In this document: piece by piece, positions 43,501 through 47,313 of the stretch
How positions within the stretch are numbered: the first letter of the stretch is position 1
How the letters are laid out: each line of letters starts with the position of its first letter
Origin: Oceanimonas marisflavi
GTDB taxonomy: Bacteria; Pseudomonadota; Gammaproteobacteria; Enterobacterales; Aeromonadaceae
Reading direction: 5' to 3'
Assembly: GCF_003049725.1 (NCBI RefSeq)
Contig: NZ_QAGM01000024.1
Span: forward strand, 1-47,313
Length of the DNA stretch: 47,313 nt
Position numbers and translations under genes: made by a program
The notes under the pieces: model-generated
The model's input: only the letters and a program-made list of their open reading frames with translations
What the model was told of the DNA's origin: nothing
The model's database searches: none

Positions 43501-44259
43501 TTAATCCAGTTTGAAACGAATGGGGATCTGTACGCGGTGCTCCAGGGCCCGGCCGTTTTCCTCGTAGGCGGAGAATTGCCATTTGGCGATGGCCTTGAGC
43601 GCCGCCTTGTCGAGCAGGTTGACGCCGGAGGAGCGGGCCAGCAGCCGCTTGGTCTGTTTACCCTGTTTATCCAGCCAGACTTCCACCACTACCGTGCCTT
43701 CCAGACCGCGGCGGCGCGCCTGAACCGGGTAGGAAATGGGCGCCGGCCGGGTGCGGAAACTCGGCTTTTCAATGCGTTTTGGCGCACTGTTTTTTGTCTG
43801 TTGCTGAGGTGTGGCCGCCTGCCTGACCGGCTCGGGCCTGGGCTCTGGCGCCGGTCTGGATTCCGGTTCCGGCTTCGGTTCCGGCTCGGGTTTTGGCCTG
43901 GGCTTTACGGGCTCGGGTCTGGGCTGCGGTTTGGGTTTTACGGGCTCGGGTCTGGGTTGCGGCCTGGGTTTTACCGGTTCGGGTCTGGGCTTTACAGGCT
44001 CGGGAGCCGGTTCAGGCGCAGGCTCGGGAGCCGGTTCAGGCGCAGGCTCGGGAGCCGGTTCAGGCGCAGGCTCGGGAGCCGGTTCAGGCGCAGGCTCGGG
44101 CGGGGTGGTGACGGCCGGCATCATGCGCACGCTTACCGGCCCCGGATTGTCGGCCGGCGCCAGGGCTATTTCCATGGGGCTGTGCTCCATGGCATGCGCC
44201 AGCAGCCCATGCAGTAATAAAGAGCAGGCAACAAAGATGCCGTAGCGTTTCAGGCTCAC
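43501..44259 (-). CDS. tonB: TonB-family energy transducer
   Basis: 252 residues: N-terminal signal anchor ([19 protein letters not shown]) with the S-x-x-x-H residues that contact ExbBD, a long proline-rich periplasmic spacer (about 50-150) of EPAP and KPRP repeats, and a C-terminal TonB domain ([30 protein letters not shown] in outline, ending PIRFKLD). It transfers energy to outer-membrane receptors for siderophores, haem or cobalamin; no receptor gene is in the window. The spacer DNA includes a 24-bp tandem repeat (43997-44100). A possible Fur box lies 69-87 bp upstream. Confidence 0.93.
   Translation of the reverse strand: MSLKRYGIFVACSLLLHGLLAHAMEHSPMEIALAPADNPGPVSVRMMPAVTTPPEPAPEPAPEPAPEPAPEPAPEPAPEPAPEPAPEPVKPRPEPVKPRPQPRPEPVKPKPQPRPEPVKPRPKPEPEPKPEPESRPAPEPRPEPVRQAATPQQQTKNSAPKRIEKPSFRTRPAPISYPVQARRRGLEGTVVVEVWLDKQGKQTKRLLARSSGVNLLDKAALKAIAKWQFSAYEENGRALEHRVQIPIRFKLD
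43997..44100. repeat. 24-bp tandem repeat inside tonB
   Basis: Four exact copies (43997-44020, 44021-44044, 44045-44068, 44069-44092) plus 8 bases of a unit beginning GGCTCGGGAGCC. Each unit encodes eight residues (EPAPEPAP), so unit gain or loss keeps the frame and changes spacer length. Confidence 0.95.
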
Positions 44260-44327
44260 TGTCCACCTTTAAAGCAATCGGATAAGAATGAACCCCAAAG
44301 CATACGGATTTTTATATCAATGTCTAT

Positions 44328-44346
44328 TTAAATGATAATGGGTTGC
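44328..44346 (-). promoter_or_regulatory. Possible Fur box upstream of tonB
   Basis: The 19-mer beginning TTAAATGATAATGGG matches the Fur consensus at about 11 of 19 positions, mainly the core AAATGATAAT. It lies 69-87 bp upstream of the tonB ATG and 113-131 bp upstream of the CBS gene. The right half is poor, so this is tentative. Confidence 0.35.
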
Positions 44347-44458
44347 ATTTGGTTTATCTTGTCGGTCTTTTTATTTTTGGTGACACCATGGCGGCGAGGT
44401 GGCAAATCAGGGCACATACTAGGTGTTAATGGTAACAAACAGAAAAAGGATGTTTCTT

Positions 44459-44896
44459 ATGGCCATGCAACAGGTTGGCGATCTCATGACCCGCGAACTG
44501 CTGACGCTGGATCAGACCGCAACCCTTAAAGACGCCCATGATCTGATGCGGGAAAAAAGTATTCGCCATATTCCGGTGGTGGATCCGCTGACCGGCAAGC
44601 TGCTGGGAGTGCTGACCCAAAAACGCATTATCGCCACCATTATGGAGTTGCTGTCGGACTATGGCGTCAGTGCCCTGGAGCGGCGGGAGCGGGAATGCCG
44701 GGTGGTGGAAATTCTTGATGCGGATCTGGAAAGTGTGGATGTGCAGGCGCCCCTGACCGAAGTGGTGGCGTTTTTTCTCAGCAACAAGCACGGCTGCCTG
44801 ACGGTGGTGGATGAGGAAGGCCGGCTGCAGGGCATGGTGACCTCAGCCGATTTTGTGCGGCTGTGCGCCGAGCTGCTGAAGGCTCAGCCGGCCTGA
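44459..44896 (+). CDS. CBS-domain pair protein
   Basis: 145 residues consisting of two CBS domains (about 8-68 and 82-140): VGDLMTRELLTLDQTATLKDAHDLMREKSIRHIPVVD and AEEGRLQGMVTSADFVRLC in outline. CBS pairs bind adenosine nucleotides or SAM. The extra 30-residue stretch between the domains (TIMELLSDYGVSALERRERECRVVEILD) is typical of AcuB-like stand-alone proteins. ATG at 44459 has AAGGA 8 bases upstream; an in-frame ATG at 44450 overlaps that site and is rejected. The role is unknown. Its stop codon abuts the stop of the convergent regulator. Confidence 0.88.
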   Translation: MAMQQVGDLMTRELLTLDQTATLKDAHDLMREKSIRHIPVVDPLTGKLLGVLTQKRIIATIMELLSDYGVSALERRERECRVVEILDADLESVDVQAPLTEVVAFFLSNKHGCLTVVDEEGRLQGMVTSADFVRLCAELLKAQPA

Positions 44897-44905
44897 TCAG
44901 GCCGG
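44888..44905. terminator. Palindrome spanning two convergent stop codons
   Basis: CCGGCCTGATCAGGCCGG is a perfect 18-bp palindrome. The TGA of the CBS gene (44894-44896) and the TGA of the XRE-cupin gene (complement of 44897-44899) together form its TGATCA centre. There is no T-tract. It may be a shared transcript-end hairpin. Confidence 0.6.
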
Positions 44906-45457
44906 GTAGTGAATGAGATTGTAAAACACCGCCTCTGATGTACCGGTATTGCGATAACCATGGGGCCGGTCGCCGTGAAAGCGCACCGCCGCGCCCGGGC
45001 CCAGCCGCTGCCAGTGTCCGTCCAGCAACAGCTCCGGCTCACCCTGCTGCACAATCACATGTTCAATCACCCCCGGCTCATGGGGCTCCGATAGTCGCTG
45101 ATAACCGGGTAACAGGGTCAGCTCCAGCATCTCGAATCCAAATCGTGCTTCAAACGGAAACAATGGCGCGACCAGCATGCCATCTCCGGCCGGCCGGTGG
45201 CGCAGGGACTCGGGCTGACGGAACAGGGGACCAGGGCCGGACTCGGGTACCGGCTCCAGAAAGGTGGACAGTGAGGTATTGAAGCCGCCAGCAATCTTCC
45301 ACAGGGTCGCCACGGTAGGGCTGGACTCGCCCCGTTCAATCTGGCCCAGCATGGCCTTGCTGACGCCGGTGGCCTGGGCGCAGGCATCCAGGCTCCAGCC
45401 GCGCTCCTTGCGCAGCCGGCGCAGGGTGGTGGCCAGATATTGATTGGGCTCTTGCAT
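44897..45457 (-). CDS. XRE-family regulator with C-terminal cupin (SutR/YdcN-like)
   Basis: 186 residues: HTH_3 domain (about 8-64; ACAQATGVSKAMLGQIERGESSPTVATLWKIAGGF in outline) and a cupin_2 domain (about 105-180; EPHEPGVIEHVIVQQGEPELLLDGHWQRLGPGAAVRFHGDRPHGYRNTG in outline). In E. coli the related YdcN/SutR lies next to ydcO, a BenE-family permease. Here the regulator is likewise divergent from a BenE-type gene, and GCGTTATAACGC palindromes lie between. It probably binds these sites and senses a small ligand through the cupin. Confidence 0.9.
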   Translation of the reverse strand: MQEPNQYLATTLRRLRKERGWSLDACAQATGVSKAMLGQIERGESSPTVATLWKIAGGFNTSLSTFLEPVPESGPGPLFRQPESLRHRPAGDGMLVAPLFPFEARFGFEMLELTLLPGYQRLSEPHEPGVIEHVIVQQGEPELLLDGHWQRLGPGAAVRFHGDRPHGYRNTGTSEAVFYNLIHYPA

Positions 45458-45484
45458 CTGCGGTGTCCGGTGATCCTGATGTGT

Positions 45485-45536
45485 TGTGCGTTATAGCATA
45501 CCTCTGCTAGCATCGGCCATTATGCGTTATAACGCA
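45485..45536. promoter_or_regulatory. Two operator-like palindromes between the XRE-cupin and BenE genes
   Basis: TGCGTTATAACGCA (45523-45536) is a perfect 14-bp palindrome just upstream of the permease. TGTGCGTTATAGCAT (around 45486-45499) is a partial second copy, about three and a half helical turns away. Both flank the divergent promoters, as expected for binding by the XRE-cupin regulator. Confidence 0.7.
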
Positions 45537-45554
45537 CAACGGAGCTTCTTTATC

Positions 45555-46721
45555 ATGTTCAGCCTGTCTCACCTTTCCGCCGGCTTTATCGCCGTGCTGG
45601 TCGGCTACAGCAGCTCGGCCGCCATTATCTTTCAGGCGGCGGCGTCTGCCGGTGCCAGCCAGGCCCAGACCAGCTCCTGGATGTGGGCGCTGGGGCTGGG
45701 CTCGGGCCTGACTACCCTGCTGCTGACCCTGCGTTACCGCCAGCCGGTGCTTACCGCCTGGTCCACGCCCGGGGCGGCGCTGCTGGTGACCGCCCTGGCC
45801 GGCCTGCCCATGAGCGAGGCGGTGGGGGTATTTTTATTCAGCTCGGCGCTGTTGTTGTTGTGCGGTCTGACCGGCTGGTTTGATCACATCATGCGGTTGC
45901 TGCCCGGCGGGCTGGCGGCGGCCATGCTGGGGGGCGTGCTGCTTAACTTCGGGCTGGACTTGTTTGTATCGGTACAACAGGCGCCCGTGCTGGTGATCAG
46001 CATGCTGGCGGTGTATCTGGCGCTGCGCCGGCGCCTGCCCCGTTATGTGATCCCCCTGTGCCTGCTCACCGGACTGGCGCTGGCGGCAGGGCAGGGACTG
46101 ATGCACCTGGAGCGGCTGACCTGGCAGCCGGCCATGCCGGTGCTGATGTGGCCCGAGTTCAGTCTGGCCAGTCTGATTGGCGTGGGCATTCCGCTGTTTA
46201 TGGTGACCATGGCCTCGCAAAACGTACCTGGCGTGGCGGTGCTGCGCGCCCATGGTTATGACGTGCCGGCCTCGCCGCTGGTAAGCGTGACCGGCCTGGC
46301 CGGGGTGCTGCTGGCGCCCTTTGGCGGCTTTGCCTTTAATCTGGCGGCAATCAGCGCCGCCATCTGCATGGGCCCCGAGGTGGATGCCGCCCCCGAGCGG
46401 CGCTACAGAGCCACCCTCTGGGCCGGCCTGTTTTATATTCTGATGGGCCTGTTCGCCGCCACCGTGGTGTCGCTGTTTGCGGCCCTGCCCGGGGAGCTTA
46501 TCATGGCCATTGCCGGCCTGGCGCTGCTGGGCACCATTGGCAACAGCCTGACCGTGGCATTGCGTGACGAGCAGGAGCGGGATGCGGCCCTGCTCACCTT
46601 TATGGTGACGGCCTCGGGAGTTTCCCTGCTGGGGATTGGCAGCGCCTTCTGGGGACTGGTGGTGGGCGGCGGTGTGCACTGGCTGAACCACCGTCGACGC
46701 AAGCTGGAAGCCGTAAGCTAG
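45555..46721 (+). CDS. BenE-family permease (YdcO-like)
   Basis: A 388-residue membrane protein with about 12 helices of the benzoate/H+ symporter BenE family. Landmarks: LSAGFIAVLVGYSSSAAIIFQAA, WSTPGAALL, MLGGVLLNFGLDLF, ASQNVPGVAVLRAHGYDVPASPLVSVTGLAGVLLAPFGGFAFNLAAISAAICMG in outline. ATG at 45555 has GGAG ten bases upstream; the longer frame overlaps the operator region. The pairing with an XRE-cupin regulator mirrors E. coli ydcN-ydcO. The true substrate of YdcO-type proteins is not established, so benzoate is not claimed. The stop codon lies within the target duplication of the transposon-like element that follows. Confidence 0.9.
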   Translation: MFSLSHLSAGFIAVLVGYSSSAAIIFQAAASAGASQAQTSSWMWALGLGSGLTTLLLTLRYRQPVLTAWSTPGAALLVTALAGLPMSEAVGVFLFSSALLLLCGLTGWFDHIMRLLPGGLAAAMLGGVLLNFGLDLFVSVQQAPVLVISMLAVYLALRRRLPRYVIPLCLLTGLALAAGQGLMHLERLTWQPAMPVLMWPEFSLASLIGVGIPLFMVTMASQNVPGVAVLRAHGYDVPASPLVSVTGLAGVLLAPFGGFAFNLAAISAAICMGPEVDAAPERRYRATLWAGLFYILMGLFAATVVSLFAALPGELIMAIAGLALLGTIGNSLTVALRDEQERDAALLTFMVTASGVSLLGIGSAFWGLVVGGGVHWLNHRRRKLEAVS

Positions 46722-46763
46722 AAGCCTGTCTCTTGGTCACAAGTTGCCAAAGAGGACGCAATG

Positions 46764-46880
46764 CGAAGCATCAGTGCGGTTACACTTCGCCGACACGCTT
46801 CAAGCCCATCCGTGGGACGCTCGGCAAATGTCATCCCTGACATTTGACGGTCGGCTACGGCAATCCCCACTGCCGCTTCG
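46764..46880 (-). repeat. Two-hairpin ANGGA element, copy R8
   Basis: Outer arms CGAAGCATCAGTG.GG and CC.CACTGCCGCTTCG. Inner hairpins: CCC-ATCCGT-GGG (46805-46816) and CAAATGTC-ATCCCT-GACATTTG (46825-46846). Compared with R4, the C-G pair next to the loop is a T-A pair, with both strands changed. Confidence 0.87.
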
Positions 46881-46934
46881 GGCAACATCGGCGTTGTCTG
46901 CATACGGTCAGTCAGCGCCAAGCGTTCTGAGGAG

Positions 46935-47035
46935 GGCAAAGGGTGTCAGCTTCGCCGCGTCCTCTGCGCTATGGATGGCGCAGTGGAGCCTACAGGGAGG
47001 TATTCACGGCGTGCCGGAGAAGCTGTGCGCTTTGC
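46935..47035 (+). repeat. Two-hairpin ANGGA element, copy R9
   Basis: Outer stem CAGCTTCGCCG (46947-46957) with CGGAGAAGCTG (47015-47025). Inner hairpins: CTGCGCT-ATGGAT-GGCGCAG (46964-46983, one T-G pair) and TAC-AGGGAG-GTA (46991-47002). Compared with R7 the outer stem has CAG/CTG in place of CTG/CAG, a compensatory change. Confidence 0.87.
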
Positions 47036-47091
47036 CCGACGAGAGTGCACGGTACAGCAAACGATAATATTTGTGACCAAGAGACAGGCTA

Positions 47092-47313
47092 GGGGGCGTT
47101 CTCAATCATGCCAACCATATCACTGTTGATACGAGGTGGAGCATGGCAGTGTAGTGTTTCGCGACACGTTCATATCGTGTCGCGATACGACGGTAATGCT
47201 TGAACTTCTGGAAAGCGCGTTCAACCAAATTACGCTCTTTATACAGTGCCTTATCGTAATCCCGAGGGCTGATCCGGTTCTTCCTTGGTGGGATCACCGG
47301 ATTGGCTCCACTG
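47092..47313 (-). mobile_element. IS5-family insertion sequence, 3' end (partial)
   Basis: This IS starts with terminal repeat GGGGGCGTTCTCAAT (47092-47106) right after TA (47090-47091) and runs off the right edge. It is in the same orientation as the fragment at 1-125. Its insertion point lies inside the expected 9-bp target duplication of the MITE at 46726-47087, so it arrived after that element. Confidence 0.88.
47106..47313 (-). CDS. IS5-family transposase, C-terminal part (truncated by window edge)
   Basis: About 68 codons visible, reading from the right edge: SGANPVIPPRKNR, then DYDKALYKERNLVERAF and FKHYRRIATRYERVAKHY in outline, ending TVIWLA. The Y-R-x-R-x-x-V-E-R-x-F-x-x-(L/F)-K-x-(F/Y)-R-R-(I/V)-A-T-R-Y motif (here YKERNLVERAFQKFKHYRR) holds the catalytic Glu of the IS5 DDE core. 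The TGA stop is at 47106-47108, touching the terminal repeat. Together with 1-59 it probably represents the same multicopy IS. Confidence 0.9.
   Translation of the reverse strand, partial: SGANPVIPPRKNRISPRDYDKALYKERNLVERAFQKFKHYRRIATRYERVAKHYTAMLHLVSTVIWLA

Larger units (their letters stand above)
46726..47087. mobile_element. MITE with IS50/Tn5-like 19-bp ends carrying two two-hairpin elements
   Basis: The ends CTGTCTCTTGGTCACAAGT (46726-46744) and, on the other strand, CTGTCTCTTGGTCACAAAT (47069-47087) match at 18 of 19 bases. They share CTGTCTCTTG with the IS50 inner end, and CACAAGT with its outer end. IS50-type elements make 9-bp duplications: the left flank is GCTAGAAGC (46717-46725), and the right flank begins GCTAG before the IS5-family copy interrupts it. 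At 362 bp with no transposase it is non-autonomous. It carries modules R8 and R9 head to head. Confidence 0.85.

Overview
The window looks like a chromosomal segment of a GC-rich (roughly 60%) marine or estuarine gammaproteobacterium. The gene set (purHD, purT, ettA, TRAP transporter with UspA, hmp, tonB-exbBD, ydcN/ydcO-like pair, entericidin) and the dense intergenic hairpin repeats suggest the Aeromonadales side, near Oceanimonas, Oceanisphaera or Zobellella. That placement is inferred from style and gene content, not from a search. Both edges lie inside copies of the same IS5-family insertion sequence in the same orientation. The left edge holds the transposase N-terminus and the right edge its C-terminus, so the segment probably ends where an assembly broke at a multicopy IS.

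Layout. 0.2-3.1 kb: purine operon purH-purD (- strand). 3.3-5.2 kb: ZntR-like MerR regulator and an NCS2 nucleobase permease. 5.4-8.8 kb: TRAP operon dctP-dctQ-dctM-uspA (- strand) with a perfect FNR-type box upstream. 9.3-13.2 kb: LysR regulator divergent from gabD-gabT. 13.5-16.2 kb: copper chaperone-like protein and CopA behind a CueR-type promoter. 16.3-18.8 kb: purT converging on chrA. 19.0-24.2 kb: a MASE1-CHASE-PAS hybrid histidine kinase with Hpt, followed by a REC-EAL response regulator. 24.2-28.8 kb: entericidin-like lipoprotein, CitE-like lyase, flavohemoglobin hmp divergent from a DUF4202 gene with two NsrR-like boxes between them, and a YuiF/NhaC-type transporter. 29.0-31.5 kb: alpha/beta hydrolase and LysR divergent from a PhyH dioxygenase. 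31.8-34.4 kb: azlCD, DUF1311 protein, LuxR-type regulator. 34.8-38.4 kb: secreted NHL-repeat/PKD protein and an unknown exported partner. 38.6-41.9 kb: ettA and an orphan BMP-family binding protein. 42.1-44.3 kb: small membrane protein and tonB-exbB-exbD. 44.5-46.7 kb: CBS-pair protein, XRE-cupin regulator and BenE-family permease.

The most striking non-gene signal is a family of at least nine intergenic elements of about 100-117 bp. Each has an outer stem enclosing two hairpins. All eighteen apical loops fit HTCCNT on one strand, which is ANGGAD on the other, while the stems differ between copies by paired, compensatory changes. The architecture resembles the bacterial TwoAYGGAY RNA motif, and the loops resemble CsrA/RsmA sites. 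Two copies sit head to head inside a small non-autonomous transposon with IS50/Tn5-like 19-bp ends (46726-47087); an internally deleted relative lies at 9091-9324. One copy lies inside the TRAP operon between dctP and dctQ.

Together the genes describe a respiratory, metabolically flexible cell with purine synthesis, carboxylate/amine uptake and GABA catabolism, copper and chromate handling, nitric oxide detoxification, c-di-GMP signalling and TonB-dependent import. No tRNA, rRNA, CRISPR array or prophage genes were seen.
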